This document shows, piece by piece, positions 52,198 to 55,770 of a stretch of 64,000 bases of DNA. Position 1 is the first letter of the stretch. Each line of letters opens with the position of its first letter. The DNA is from Acanthosepion esculentum (taxonomy: Eukaryota > Mollusca > Cephalopoda > Sepiida > Sepiidae), in NCBI GenBank assembly GCA_964036315.1, contig OZ038498.1:4935778-4999777 (forward strand), given 5' to 3'. The position numbers and the translations under genes were made by a program. A model generated the notes under the pieces. The model made no database searches and was not told the origin of the DNA. It saw only the letters and a list, made by a program, of their open reading frames with translations.

Positions 52198-54691
52198 ATG
52201 TAATATAATATAATGGCTGGCCACTCATATCCAAGGATACCAGTTTGCAAGGGTGACTAGCTAATCATCATTGCAAATGCTCACTTGGGCACATTTGTGT
52301 CCTGTGGTTTATACTACAACTATGCTGAGCAGACATTAGTTATGGTTTCTGGGAACAAGCATGTTATCTAGTGTGAACAAGTCCAGCACGCTCAAGCCAT
52401 CGGTTGCAGTGACTTGTGACTTCATGCTAGCACAACCTCCGATGCCACCCCCTGTGTCTACCCAATACCACTCACAAGGCTCGGTTCAACCCATGGTATG
52501 ATTTTTCAGGCACCTTTCCAAAAGTGCTGCAAGCTGGGGATTGCCTACTCCAGACCAAACATCTGGAAGTCACCTTCCTAACAAATTGACCCTGGGTCTC
52601 TCTCCTCGTGGTCAGAAAGTCAACGTTCTAACCACATGCCTATATACACACATACACACACACACACATATATATATATCGTTAAGGACAAGGATCATAT
52701 TTGTTTTTTATTATTAAAATAGATACAAAAGTATCTTGTTTAAGAACAGGATTTTAGGCGCCTTTCAGCCGACAATTCCTCAAAAACAGAATCGTCAGCA
52801 ATATATAACAAAGATGCAGATAAGAAAAATTTTTATCAACAACTGATATTAAGAAATCAGGTACCCAATAGGTATGTAAGGCACTAGTTTCCCTGAATAA
52901 AAACAGGACACTTAGAGGGACCATATCTCTTAGACTCATTGAACTTTTTGATCTTTTGTTCAATGGTAGCTGTCAAAATACATTCAGGGTAACCATTCAT
53001 TAATAAAAGCTGATTAATTTCCTTTAGCTCAGTGTTGAGTCTACAGTCAGAGCACACCATCAATGCCTGGTGAGTAAGGGTCCTAATGAGATTAATTTCC
53101 CTGGATCTGGGTGCAAAAGAATCCCAAGTTAAGTAAAACCCAGAAAAAGTGGGTTTACGATAAACACTGGTAAGAAAGCCCACAGGTGTTCTCTCCACCA
53201 GTACATCCAAGAAAGGAAGCTGATTATTCTCTTTTATCCCCATTGTATATTTTTAAAAAGGATGGAGATTATTAATCTGAGAGAAAAACTCTTCCGCTTT
53301 ACTCAAAGATGAGAAAGATGTAAAGGTGTCATCCACGTAGTGGAAGTAGCAATGAGGCTTTATTAATCTTATTAAAGAACTGTTTCTCATGAAAGCTACC
53401 AAAAATGTTAGCCAACAGAAGACCCAAAGGACTACCCATCGCTACTCCAGCTATCTGTTCCAAAATGCTATCCGAGTCCATTTATAAATTTACATCAGGC
53501 TAACATCTTAAGCTCAATCAACTGAATAGAAGATTAGAATATAAATTTCTTACTTTGCCAATTAATAGCAAATATTGACTAAACTTGATCCAATATCACG
53601 AGTCTGACATAATCAGTGATGGTCACAAACAACCCAGAAGTAATGGTCTGCTAGGCTAGCTTGTTAGCCATTACCCCACAATGATACGCCCATTACAAGC
53701 AATAGTAGCCTCTGTTATATAAACATACCTTGACATGATAAAAACTCACTGAACCATTTAAATACTCTACAAACAAAAAATAATTGAACTTTAGTCCTGA
53801 CCATAAAATTAGAAAATATTTTTTTATGTGGCATGATTTTAGTCGGTAATAATTTGAAATTAATTTTGAGATGCCCTAGACATTTCTTGAAAGTTTCCAC
53901 ATTAAGAAAGAGAAAAATATATATACTATAAAAAATAAACTGTTGCGGGCCAGTGTATGTGTTGCAAAATACACACGTGTCTCTTGAAATACCCACAACA
54001 AACATGGCACACACACACACATTTATTAAATATTAACAAAGTTCTACACATGACGTAGACAATAACAATTGTAACAAATGAATGTGAAAACTTTTTGGGT
54101 GCAAAGTATGTGTAGTGAGTGAATGTGTGTACATATGTATGCGTGTATGTATGTATGATCATGGTTTCCCAAAAAGAAGCAGATTCTCCACGAGAGATGA
54201 TGACGAATAAACAGATAAAGTGAGAAGAGAATGAGAAAAATATCGCAGAATATTTATAGTTCTGAGAGTATTCCCTAGTAGTGGTTTCGGAAATTAAGGG
54301 GAGGTAACCCGACAAAATTAGACATCTGTTTGAATTGTTTCTTAGAGTCACGGTTCAAAACGCCTTTTGTAAAAATGTCTGTTTTAAAAACCAAAAAAAA
54401 AAAACTGGACATTTATAATAGTCCAGTATTTTCTTTCTTACATATGAAGTATTTCGTTTTCTTTTTACTAATTTTTGAATCTATATTTTGCACTTTGATT
54501 TTTTTAACAGGGAGTTAAAATACGAGACTATATTGTATTCAATGCTGTGAGGTCTCGAAACATACCAATAATCATGCTTACAAGTGGTGGTTATATGCAA
54601 AGTAATGCTCGAATAATTGCCAATTCTATTCTCAACTTACACAATGAAGGCATAATTGACTGTCCTGAGGCAAGAAACTATCAAACAACAG
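1201..54691 (+). CDS. HDAC11: Histone deacetylase 11, eight exons, both ends incomplete
   Basis: This is the class IV member of the zinc-dependent deacetylase family. Known homologues are lysine deacetylases and efficient fatty-acyl (myristoyl) lysine hydrolases. Joining the eight exons gives 339 residues against 347 in human. Landmarks in order are [23 protein letters not shown], the active-site GGGFHHCSS, the zinc-binding [22 protein letters not shown]-like KRKVELE, NAGTDIL with the third zinc ligand, and SGGY with the catalytic tyrosine. Every intron begins GT and ends AG, and the phases are consistent. No frameshift or stop is seen, so the gene looks functional. No ATG lies in frame upstream of 1201 before the splice acceptor, so the start codon is in an earlier exon. 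The C-terminal end is uncertain. No neighbouring gene is visible, and all other content is in introns or flanks. Confidence 0.97.
1356..2588 (+). other. HDAC11 intron A-B (1.2 kb)
   Basis: A GT-AG intron filled mostly by one inverted LINE 3' end (about 1385-2215). The LINE begins only about 30 bp after the donor. The remaining 370 bp is AT-rich with no recognisable feature. Confidence 0.9.
1385..2215 (-). pseudogene. LINE family A 3' end, copy A1
   Basis: The minus strand encodes fragments of a non-LTR reverse transcriptase C-terminus: [20 protein letters not shown], then [12 protein letters not shown], and [13 protein letters not shown]. The 3' end carries the family signature, reading TTAGTGGCTTTATTG on that strand near 1415. 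It is broken by stops and frameshifts. The family looks Jockey/CR1-like by its RT motifs seen in better copies. Confidence 0.8.
2589..2689 (+). CDS. HDAC11: HDAC11 exon B
   Basis: The acceptor AATTTTAG ends at 2588 and the donor GTATTC starts at 2690. The first two bases complete a D codon started by exon A, and the exon ends on a whole codon. It encodes [19 protein letters not shown], then [14 protein letters not shown], matching the EEDLLVVHTRRYLNELK segment of vertebrate HDAC11. It is followed by the largest intron in the window. Confidence 0.97.
4540..5310. repeat. Diverged tandem repeat, about 250-300 bp unit
   Basis: Three degenerate units share blocks such as GTACCTCCCTCATTGCAC (near 4658 and 4890), CTGGTCCTGG, and ATCTCT plus CTTCAGTCAG / CTTCAGATAG. 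A related single copy with CCCCACATTAAATT lies at 48960-49230. It is richer in GC than its surroundings. I do not recognise a coding function. Confidence 0.55.
5503..5860. repeat. Compound microsatellites GT/TCTA/TC/TA and CA/TA
   Basis: Two tracts: TG-TCTA-TC-TA at 5503-5625 and CA-TA at 5788-5858. Their apparent open frames (Ile-Tyr and Ser-Leu runs) are microsatellite translation and not genes. Confidence 0.9.
5983..6038 (-). ncRNA. Degenerate hammerhead-like motif on the opposite strand
   Basis: On the minus strand, CTGATGA (6027-6033), stem II CCAG/CTGG and GGAAATTAATTATA followed by GTC mirror the + strand motif at 6070-6127. Stem III is weakened by one change and stem I is short (GGC/GTC with a wobble). 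Confidence 0.5.
6070..6127 (+). ncRNA. Hammerhead ribozyme-like motif (type I), PLE-associated
   Basis: Core CTGATGA at 6078-6084, stem II CCAG/CTGG, then GAA, a minimal stem III (ATA/TAT with a 3-nt loop) and the UA cleavage site at 6121. Stem I pairs GAC with GTC and, past a bulged T, CATG with CATG. All core bases fit a hammerhead. The 10.1-11.1 pair is G-G instead of G-C, which may lower activity. Type I hammerheads with tiny stem III are known from Penelope-like elements. Confidence 0.65.
6833..6970 (+). ncRNA. Decayed hammerhead-like motif plus PLE terminal block
   Basis: GGT-CTGATGA at 6834-6843 is followed by a long stem II (ATTGGA..TCG / CGA..TCCAAT), then GGAATAAATTAT-GACC. Core A13 is G, and the cleavage-site base is G, which hammerheads do not cut. 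The downstream block ACATTGAGTTCTACCTGGAT matches 61890-61915 and resembles 11405-11440. Confidence 0.5.
6989..7706 (-). mobile_element. PLE inverted terminal repeat, left copy
   Basis: About 718 bp here is the reverse complement of 10661-11382, with scattered mismatches and small indels. It includes the last 20 or so codons' worth of homology to the 5' part of the RT frame next to the right copy. At 7015-7066 it carries a degenerate hammerhead-like motif on the minus strand (CTAATGA, stem II lost). Penelope-like elements are known to have terminal repeats in either direct or inverted orientation. Confidence 0.8.
7709..7746. repeat. (TA)n microsatellite
   Basis: Uninterrupted TA run at the inner end of the left PLE terminal repeat. 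Confidence 0.95.
7790..8175 (+). pseudogene. GIY-YIG-type retroelement C-terminus relic
   Basis: Conceptual translation gives [18 protein letters not shown], then in another frame [11 protein letters not shown], a stop, [46 protein letters not shown]. This order (NH.HSF, W.I..RA, C.LC..EKL.I, LN...E...CRHRN) recalls C-termini linked to GIY-YIG endonuclease domains in PLE-type elements. It has two frameshifts and stops. It differs from the element at 8650-10740. Confidence 0.55.
8438..8635. repeat. TG/TA/CATA compound microsatellites
   Basis: Mixed (TG)n, (TGCA TGTA)n and (TA)n tracts. Overlapping Tyr/Cys/Val-rich frames here are artefacts. Confidence 0.9.
8650..10740 (-). pseudogene. Penelope-like element: reverse transcriptase and GIY-YIG endonuclease
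   Basis: Read on the minus strand. The RT frame (10720-10040) has [60 protein letters not shown] (catalytic YxDD) and [12 protein letters not shown] frameshift near 10125 moves to the frame with [18 protein letters not shown] and [11 protein letters not shown]. Next comes the endonuclease, [19 protein letters not shown], then RINNYRN, FTIIERI and [17 protein letters not shown] (to about 9250). The 3' UTR (CGAAACTAGTCAAGGAATCT) ends near 8660. The N-terminal half of RT is absent. Between NKIN and HIEG the segment normally holding the RT motif A aspartate is missing, so the enzyme is dead. Roughly 720-bp inverted repeats flank the locus. Confidence 0.88.
10661..11382. mobile_element. PLE inverted terminal repeat, right copy
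   Basis: Reverse complement of 6989-7706. It is contiguous with the RT frame, so its inner end overlaps the first codons of that frame. Its outer end carries the best hammerhead-like motif of the window. Confidence 0.8.
11300..11354 (+). ncRNA. Hammerhead ribozyme-like motif (type I) in PLE terminal repeat
   Basis: Stem I GTGGT/ACCAC is perfect (11300-11304 with 11350-11354). Core CTGATGA is at 11305-11311, stem II is CCAGG/CCTGG, then GAA, ATA/TAT stem III with a 3-nt loop, and the UA cleavage site at 11349. The 10.1-11.1 position is G-G. It lies on the strand opposite to the RT frame. Confidence 0.68.
11390..11540. mobile_element. PLE flank fragment and (TA)29 tract
   Basis: 11390-11460 is the reverse of 5855-5945 (blocks CTGGATTGCATCCTCCTTGG and GATTATCCATACAGATTACC). 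It is followed by TA repeats from about 11473 to 11532. Confidence 0.7.
11640..11770 (-). repeat. tRNA-derived SINE (family C)
   Basis: The reverse strand has a tRNA-like head: A box TAACTGAGTGGTAGAGCATG, B box GATTCAACTCC. Its tail contains ATTTCTAACATTCAGGTCAGT. Tail copies without the head recur at 13858-13910, 35078-35150, 44340-44510, 45770-45900 and 51850-51905. Confidence 0.65.
12060..12760 (-). pseudogene. Second Penelope-like RT relic, different lineage
   Basis: Minus strand fragments in order: [16 protein letters not shown] and [12 protein letters not shown] (12720-12530), then [19 protein letters not shown] and [16 protein letters not shown] (about 12330-12225), then [11 protein letters not shown] (about 12200-12165). 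The order and spacing fit PLE RT, with GLPMGSPIS and YxDD motifs. Several stops and frameshifts break it. The sequence differs strongly from the RT at 10040-10720. Confidence 0.8.
12795..12897 (-). repeat. tRNA-like SINE fragment
   Basis: The reverse strand has GGCACCTCAGTGTGGAGTAA, TGGTTAGCAAGC and GTTTGATCCTCAC, resembling pol III A and B boxes. Related pieces occur at 4285-4345 (+) and 53630-53690 (-). Confidence 0.45.
12925..13372 (-). pseudogene. LINE family A 3' end, copy A2
   Basis: Minus strand translation includes [40 protein letters not shown], and [15 protein letters not shown], parallel to 60480-60730. It ends at the usual 3' signature near 12930. Frames are mostly intact but start mid-protein. 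Confidence 0.85.
14230..14510 (-). pseudogene. mariner-type transposase relic
   Basis: Minus strand frames give [13 protein letters not shown], then [12 protein letters not shown]. This parallels the mariner family pattern LG.WVPHEL followed by FLDRIVT.DEKW. The catalytic Asp residues are not identifiable, and the element is truncated on both sides. Confidence 0.6.
14885..15140 (-). pseudogene. LINE family A 3' end, copy A3, internally deleted
   Basis: Starts with the family 3' end (AAATAAAGCCACTAAGACAA), then jumps from about 15035 to the upstream part of the same domain, with roughly 130 bp missing relative to copy A1. Confidence 0.75.
16045..16345 (+). repeat. tRNA-derived SINE (family T), copy 1
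   Basis: B box GTGAGTTCAATCCC at about 16083, middle block AACAATCTACTCTCATAGAT, and tail ACAATAAAGATGACATTAGT. The same arrangement occurs at 21345-21530, 23070-23362 and 54955-55255. Confidence 0.7.
17462..17521. repeat. (TA)30 microsatellite
   Basis: An almost pure TA run. A second compound TC/TG/TA tract lies at 17990-18075, and TA at 19728-19766. Confidence 0.95.
18990..19545 (+). pseudogene. RTE-like LINE RT C-terminal relic
   Basis: Weak fragments read [13 protein letters not shown], then [18 protein letters not shown], and [15 protein letters not shown]. These resemble the thumb region of RTE-type LINEs (F.YLGSI, LYGCE.W, .RW.GH..R). It is heavily decayed and a tentative call. Confidence 0.45.
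20758..20914. repeat. 32-bp tandem repeat, five copies, GC- and CpG-rich
   Basis: The unit contains CCCTCGCTCGCCGTTACTCT. Its spacing is exactly 32 bp from the first to the fourth copy. It stands out as GC- and CpG-containing in very AT-rich DNA. Copies are nearly identical; the fourth has a G for T. Confidence 0.95.
21345..21530 (+). repeat. tRNA-derived SINE (family T), copy 2, 5' truncated
   Basis: Carries CAATCTACTTTCATGGACTA, CTGAAGAAGGCCGGAGCATA and the tail CAATAAAGATGAGGACAACA. The tRNA-like head is missing. Confidence 0.7.
22110..22240. repeat. Duplicated SINE tail unit
   Basis: Two tandem copies of an approximately 70-bp block containing TTAAATGACCCATAAG and TTGATATGCCGTTAAAC. Single relatives lie at 21800-21835 and 25250-25290. 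Confidence 0.7.
22515..22690. repeat. Foldback of two inverted family T SINE tails
   Basis: The left arm reads tail in reverse (GGACTGTTGTCCTCATCTTT) and the right arm reads it forward (AAAGATGAGAACAACAGTCC). They meet near the GAAGG block at 22605. The RNA would form an imperfect hairpin of about 80 bp. Confidence 0.75.
23070..23417 (-). repeat. tRNA-derived SINE (family T), full copy with inverted tail at its head
   Basis: On the minus strand the A box is AGCTCAGTGGATAAAG (about 23362-23347) and the B box is near GTTGTGAGCTCAATACC. The body and tail run down to 23070. Directly abutting its head, a + strand tail (23361-23417) gives an outer inverted repeat of about 55 bp. Confidence 0.75.
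24405..24640 (+). repeat. Dispersed repeat with GTTAGGGTTCCAGCTATGGG block
   Basis: Shares this and neighbouring blocks (GATAAACTACATCCAACAGC, AAGGCC.CTGAT) with the reverse strand of 40435-40560. It contains an internal direct repeat (CCTGGGTA.GACGATAAACTA). It lies at the 5' edge of the minisatellite. Confidence 0.6.
24645..25240. repeat. Minisatellite, about 31-33 bp unit, about 19 copies
   Basis: The unit is centred on AATAATATTACCAGCTAT followed by ACGTTTTTTGAAAA. Copies vary by point changes and A-run length. Open frames through it on the minus strand are repeat translation. Confidence 0.95.
26325..26700. repeat. Imperfect tandem duplication, about 205 bp
   Basis: The blocks CATTAAATAATATAGACATA and TTTATAATAATCCTTTCTA occur at about 26325 and again at 26533. 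TGATGTTAAGTT(A/G)AAATTCA also occurs in both copies. Confidence 0.75.
27366..27772 (+). pseudogene. LINE family A 3' end, copy A4
   Basis: + strand frames give [33 protein letters not shown] and [16 protein letters not shown]. They end in GTGGCTTTATTGCCTTG and GGGTGAAAT. It is 5' truncated and only about 120 bp from inverted copy A5. Confidence 0.85.
27893..29350 (-). pseudogene. LINE family A, copy A5 (RT to 3' end, interrupted)
   Basis: Minus strand fragments in order from 29230: [27 protein letters not shown], then LARYVC (the degraded YADD region), FHQHG*C*PP, and after an insertion LLYTSIFST / [15 protein letters not shown] and [19 protein letters not shown]. It is the longest family A copy on this strand. 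Many stops are present. Confidence 0.8.
28318..28512. mobile_element. About 195-bp insertion within LINE copy A5
   Basis: LINE homology stops at TATAGCAG and resumes at CAGACCAGATATGG. The insert is GC-richer, with CGCGTGTCCCCGCGCATGCG, and reads TGAAAG...TTAACA at its ends. The target AGCAG or GCAG appears on both sides. TG...CA ends suggest a short solo LTR, but a SINE or MITE is possible. No relative is seen elsewhere in the window. Confidence 0.5.
30150..30205 (-). repeat. Tail fragment of the 5S-derived SINE
   Basis: The reverse strand reads GGTATGAATC and ATGGGTTAAT, as in the bodies at 715-760 and 55630-55675. Confidence 0.5.
31250..31340. repeat. (CATA)n-(CA)n-(TA)n microsatellite
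   Basis: Compound simple repeat. A (CA)n tract also lies at 31902-31925, and others at 22000-22025 and 26284-26310. Confidence 0.95.
33281..33485. mobile_element. MITE with about 58-bp terminal inverted repeats
   Basis: The ends TACTGTATATACTTCTGTAT and (reverse) TACCATATATACTCGTGTAT continue inward with GAAGACC(T/C)AATTTTGAAGCT. The inner 90 bp has no coding sequence. A 111-residue frame crossing it is incidental. Confidence 0.75.
33822..34021. repeat. Two (TA)n tracts around a G-run
   Basis: TA tracts at about 33825-33869 and 33978-34020 bracket a 110-bp stretch with a nine-G run. Confidence 0.9.
34612..35005 (+). mobile_element. PLE direct terminal repeat, left copy, interrupted
   Basis: The blocks CTACTTGAAAACAAAC, GAAAGATCGGGGCAA and, beyond the TA tract, AATTTGCAACTTTTCAGTT recur in the same order at 35785-35995. 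The MITE at 34717-34886 splits this copy only. Confidence 0.75.
34717..34886. mobile_element. Tigger/pogo-type MITE, 170 bp
   Basis: Terminal inverted repeats CAGTGTAACCCGGATATAAG and (reverse of the right end) CAGTGTAACCCGAATATAAG, flanked by TA on both sides. CAGTG-starting ends and a TA target are typical of pogo/Tigger elements of the Tc1/mariner superfamily. The interior repeats the CTTATATCCGGGTTT motif. No coding capacity. Confidence 0.8.
35340..35660 (+). pseudogene. PLE GIY-YIG endonuclease relic, third lineage
   Basis: Frame 1 gives [18 protein letters not shown] (GIY-YIG core). After a frameshift come [30 protein letters not shown], then [20 protein letters not shown]. The order YIGES, R..NH...I, HF...H, KYWI.KL.T....GLN matches PLE endonucleases. 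It lies between direct repeats at 34612-35005 and 35785-35995. Confidence 0.8.
35785..35995 (+). mobile_element. PLE direct terminal repeat, right copy
   Basis: An uninterrupted match to the left copy, with a longer TA tract (35872-35912) where the left copy has the MITE. Confidence 0.75.
36034..36700. mobile_element. Unclassified element with inverted ends
   Basis: AAAATCCAAAATCACCTCAT at about 36206 is inverted at about 36640-36662 (ATATGAGGTGATTTGGGATT). TA tracts bound the region at 36034-36082 and 36665-36680. The interior has no coding sequence. The size and style resemble PLE terminal pieces nearby, but I cannot prove kinship. Confidence 0.5.
37322..37438 (+). CDS. HDAC11: HDAC11 exon C
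   Basis: The acceptor is TTTAATTGCAG ending at 37321 and the donor is GTAAG at 37439. It holds 39 whole codons, [17 protein letters not shown] then [20 protein letters not shown]. This matches the human segment with EIPPV, FLVQRKVLRPLR and QTGGTI. It sits alone about 34.6 kb after exon B. Confidence 0.97.
39430..39831 (-). pseudogene. mariner transposase relic with 5' terminal repeat
   Basis: The minus strand begins ACAAGGTCTGTCCAGAAAG, a mariner-type terminal repeat, at 39831-39809. The frame 39734-39432 ends in [16 protein letters not shown], then [18 protein letters not shown]. This matches the C-terminal LAPCDFWLFPKLK and RF.T...I motifs of mariner transposases. The first catalytic Asp regions are deleted, and the third Asp is Asn (CNFW). 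Confidence 0.8.
40083..40410. repeat. Minisatellite, 30-32 bp unit, 8 good and about 3 decayed copies
   Basis: The unit is AAATGTATTGTTGGTCATTT plus TACTATAAA. The last three copies are diverged (GTACTGTTGGTACTTTT and similar). Confidence 0.95.
40435..40560 (-). repeat. Dispersed repeat, second copy
   Basis: Reverse complement of parts of 24405-24640 (CCCATAGCTAGGACCCTAAC, CAGGTGCTACCACCCC). Like the first copy, it adjoins a minisatellite. Confidence 0.6.
40640..40885 (-). pseudogene. LINE family B 3' fragment
   Basis: The minus strand reads [29 protein letters not shown] and [18 protein letters not shown]. It parallels 45210-45400 in layout (AR...[15 protein letters not shown]). Diverged, with stops. 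Confidence 0.55.
40890..42205 (+). pseudogene. LINE family A, copy A6, most of the RT
   Basis: Contains [78 protein letters not shown] (catalytic YADD), [31 protein letters not shown], then the family C-terminal domain and 3' end. The YADD and ISKAF motif aspartates are kept. Stops (for example at 41475) and frameshifts inactivate it. It shows the family to be a Jockey/CR1-like LINE. Confidence 0.9.
42797..42979 (+). CDS. HDAC11: HDAC11 exon D, active-site exon
   Basis: The acceptor is TTCTTTTTTCTAG ending at 42796 and the donor is GTTAGT at 42980. It holds 61 whole codons beginning [18 protein letters not shown]. It contains the HDAC active-site dyad in GGGFHHCSS, the glycine loop [11 protein letters not shown], and DLDAHQ at the end, which supplies two zinc ligands (the second Asp and the His). 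All catalytic residues expected from the family are present. Confidence 0.98.
44340..44510. repeat. Foldback of two inverted family C SINE tails
   Basis: TGAATATTAGAGAAATTTTA on the left pairs with TAAGATTTCTCAAATGTTCA on the right, about 100 bp apart. Confidence 0.65.
44830..45440 (+). pseudogene. LINE family B RT C-terminal domain
   Basis: Frames give [19 protein letters not shown], then [78 protein letters not shown] and [17 protein letters not shown]. It shares the fold pattern of family A (EYC.HIW, YF.GKCSDEL, TA.WN, FP..YN...FK..VN) but little sequence. Confidence 0.8.
45770..45900. repeat. Foldback of two inverted family C SINE tails
   Basis: AGTATTTTATTTTTATCTGC at the left is the inverse of GTAGATGAAAATAAAATATT at the right, with CTGAATATTTGAGAAATCTT against AATTTCTTGAATATTCATGC inside. 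Confidence 0.7.
46158..46260 (+). CDS. HDAC11: HDAC11 exon E
   Basis: The acceptor is a T-rich tract plus TAG ending at 46157 and the donor is GTAAG at 46261. It starts [20 protein letters not shown] and continues [14 protein letters not shown], ending one base into a Thr codon. Human has GNGHERD and VYNRHIYPGDRFAK. The usual His after GNG is Tyr here. It is a modest difference in an otherwise well conserved exon. Confidence 0.97.
46261..47631 (+). other. HDAC11 intron E-F (1.4 kb)
   Basis: AT-rich with a poly-T tract at about 46311-46340. I see no repeat or coding signal in it. Confidence 0.85.
47632..47701 (+). CDS. HDAC11: HDAC11 exon F
   Basis: The acceptor TTTCTTTTCTAG ends at 47631 and the donor GTAAG starts at 47702. 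Two bases complete a Thr codon. The exon then encodes [15 protein letters not shown] and EYLDLVQ and ends two bases into the next Thr codon. Human has AIRRKVELEWGTEDDEYLDKV. It is the shortest exon at 70 bp and lies about 360 bp before a perfect inverted repeat. Confidence 0.96.
47845..48190 (+). pseudogene. LINE family A 3' end, copy A7
   Basis: + strand reads [12 protein letters not shown] frames with [33 protein letters not shown], and the 3' end AGTGGCTTTATTGCCTTGCT then GGGGTGAAATGATTA. The last 128 bp lies inside the left arm of the perfect inverted repeat. Confidence 0.85.
48063..48612. repeat. Perfect 207-bp inverted repeat with 136-bp spacer
   Basis: Left arm 48063-48269, right arm 48406-48612. 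I compared the arms base by base and found no mismatch or gap. Each arm holds the last 128 bp of LINE copy A7 plus about 79 bp of unique flank, so it is a local inverted duplication rather than two LINE insertions. Transcribed in the HDAC11 pre-mRNA, it would form a long blunt hairpin. Confidence 0.95.
48960..49230 (+). repeat. Relative of the 4.5-5.3 kb tandem repeat
   Basis: Shares ATACCCCACATTAAATT and the preceding TC-rich layout with the unit ending near 4770. Unknown function. Confidence 0.4.
49480..49970 (-). pseudogene. Tigger/pogo-type transposase relic (DDE_1 family)
   Basis: The minus strand reads [20 protein letters not shown] (the NxDET motif with the first catalytic Asp), [31 protein letters not shown], then FLDSVPDY at the second catalytic position. 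Family members have K.L..DN.P there, so the Asp is followed by Ser here. At least three stops interrupt it. The upstream end fades near 49970. Confidence 0.75.
50453..50890. repeat. Tandem duplication (about 157 bp x2) running into a 34-bp repeat (x4)
   Basis: GGATGGTCGCAATTGATTGA begins copies at about 50460 and 50618, which are near identical apart from T-run length. The end of the second copy (GGGATTTAAAATATTTCATG) is then repeated with TATGATAAATTATA in 34-bp steps to 50890. Confidence 0.95.
51656..51764 (+). CDS. HDAC11: HDAC11 exon G, third zinc ligand
   Basis: The acceptor TTTCTTTCTAG ends at 51655 and the donor GTAAGT starts at 51765. One base completes a Thr codon, followed by 36 codons with [20 protein letters not shown] and [21 protein letters not shown] carries the third zinc-binding Asp of the HDAC family. 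The end matches human GDRLGGLSISPAG. Confidence 0.97.
52012..52162 (+). repeat. Left arm of a 5.4-kb-spaced inverted repeat
   Basis: About 150 bp (ATAAAGTGCTCAATATCAGA, AGGCGACAGGCTGTTTCATG) is inverted at 57519-57661. The GCTGTTTCATGCTGGACGCA style resembles PLE 3' regions, and a PLE relic lies just downstream. Confidence 0.8.
52205..52640 (-). repeat. tRNA-headed SINE-like element
   Basis: The reverse strand starts GGCATGTGGTTAGAACGTTG, ACTTTCTGACCACGAG and GACCCAGGGTC, which looks tRNA-like. It ends GGATATGAGTGGCCAGCC next to a TA tract. No second copy is present here. Confidence 0.5.
52860..53480 (-). pseudogene. Penelope-like RT relic, fourth lineage
   Basis: The minus strand has [17 protein letters not shown], a frameshift, then [11 protein letters not shown] (YxDD) and KAEEFFSQI. 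Next is [38 protein letters not shown] and [16 protein letters not shown]. This order is typical of the C-terminal half of PLE RTs. The N-terminal part and endonuclease are absent. A stop after MGIKE-upstream sequence near 53245 also breaks it. Confidence 0.85.
54511..54691 (+). CDS. HDAC11: HDAC11 exon H, C-terminal catalytic exon
   Basis: The acceptor is TTTTTTTAACAG ending at 54510. The 60 codons start [20 protein letters not shown] and include MLTSGGYMQ, with the catalytic Tyr, then [15 protein letters not shown]. At 54691 there is a good donor (ACAG/GTTTGT). If it is used, a last short exon lies downstream. If not, the frame reads ten more hydrophobic codons to TAA at 54721-54723, with AATAAA at 54925. 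The human tail is about 20 residues here, so both endings are possible. I favour splicing because the read-through tail is low-complexity Phe/Leu. Confidence 0.95.
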
Positions 54692-54954
54692 GTTTGTTTT
54701 TCTTCTTTTGTCTGTTATGTTAAATGTAATATTATTAATCATTGTTCTATTATTCCTTTTGTTGACTTGAATTTCTTTTGTCGTATTTTGCTGCTTTCTC
54801 TCCCATTCTGTTTATATTTACTTCATAACTTCAAAGTAAGCAGCCTGGATTGACAGTCAAGAAAAAGACCCCAGAAAGATTCTATTTGAAAATTGCAACT
54901 GAAAAAGAAAGAAAGAATGAAAGAAATAAAAGTTAAAATTCGGGATTGTTCAAT

Positions 54955-55255
54955 GGCACACTAGCCCCCCAGTGGAAGGGATCATTGATTCATGAATTTG
55001 GTGGCATGGTAATTGTGAGTTCAATCCCTGGCTTGGGAACTGCACTCAGCAGAAACAGTGCTAGCAGCAATAACTGAGCAGAACAAGACAAGTTATCTCC
55101 CCTAGATACGGACACCAGAACAATTTACACTTTTAGATTAAATAAAAGGTTCATGTCAAACTTTCCTTGAAGGTTATCTAGATTGACAGACCCTTGAAGA
55201 AGGTCAGAGGGTGCAATGGACAAAAACATAAAAACATTAGTCTGAATTTAAATAA
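54955..55255 (+). repeat. tRNA-derived SINE (family T), copy 3
   Basis: B box GTGAGTTCAATCCCTG at about 55015, middle block ACAATTTACACTTTTAGATT, and tail CTTGAAGAAGGTCAGAGGGT. It lies just after HDAC11 exon H. Confidence 0.75.
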
Positions 55256-55604
55256 GTCAAAATTTAATAAGGATCACAATGCTTAATGTAAGAAATTAAA
55301 AAAAAAACAAATGTTTATTTCTAATAAAAAACATATTGTATACGCTATTAACTGGAAAAAAAATAACATAGAAATATCACACTGGCCAAGGTAACTCTAC
55401 TTTTTCGCTAAGATACAGTATATAATAATGAAAAGGCCCCAAACTTAATATAAACAAAGTTTTTATCATCAAAATGTTTGTTATTATCAAGATGAAAGAC
55501 CAAAGTATTTATATTGTAGATTTTATACACAGCATAAACAAAGAAGATTCTTGGAGAGAAGAGTTCAAAATTTCCAATATATAATTTCTATCTCTAGATA
55601 TAAT

Positions 55605-55770
55605 CATTTACATGCAAATACCCTTGGGAAGGGTATGAATCGACCTCTTTCCCCCCAAAAATATGGGTTAATTAGTAAGACTTTTATCACTAAATCCTTA
55701 TCTCAAAAGAAAAAGAAAATTTCTTACAATCTAAAAATATTTACTGGGTTGATAAGTCATAAAAAAAAAG
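55605..55770 (+). repeat. 5S-derived SINE, tail-only copy
   Basis: GGTATGAATCGACCTCTTTC, ATGGGTTAATTAGTAAGACT and GGGTTGATAAG match the body of 700-860. The 5S head is missing. Confidence 0.7.

Larger units (their letters stand above)
51765..54510 (+). other. HDAC11 intron G-H (2.7 kb)
   Basis: Contains one arm of a distant inverted repeat (52012-52162), a SINE-like fragment and a PLE relic. The stretch 53700-54510 has short CA and CATA microsatellites only. Confidence 0.85.
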
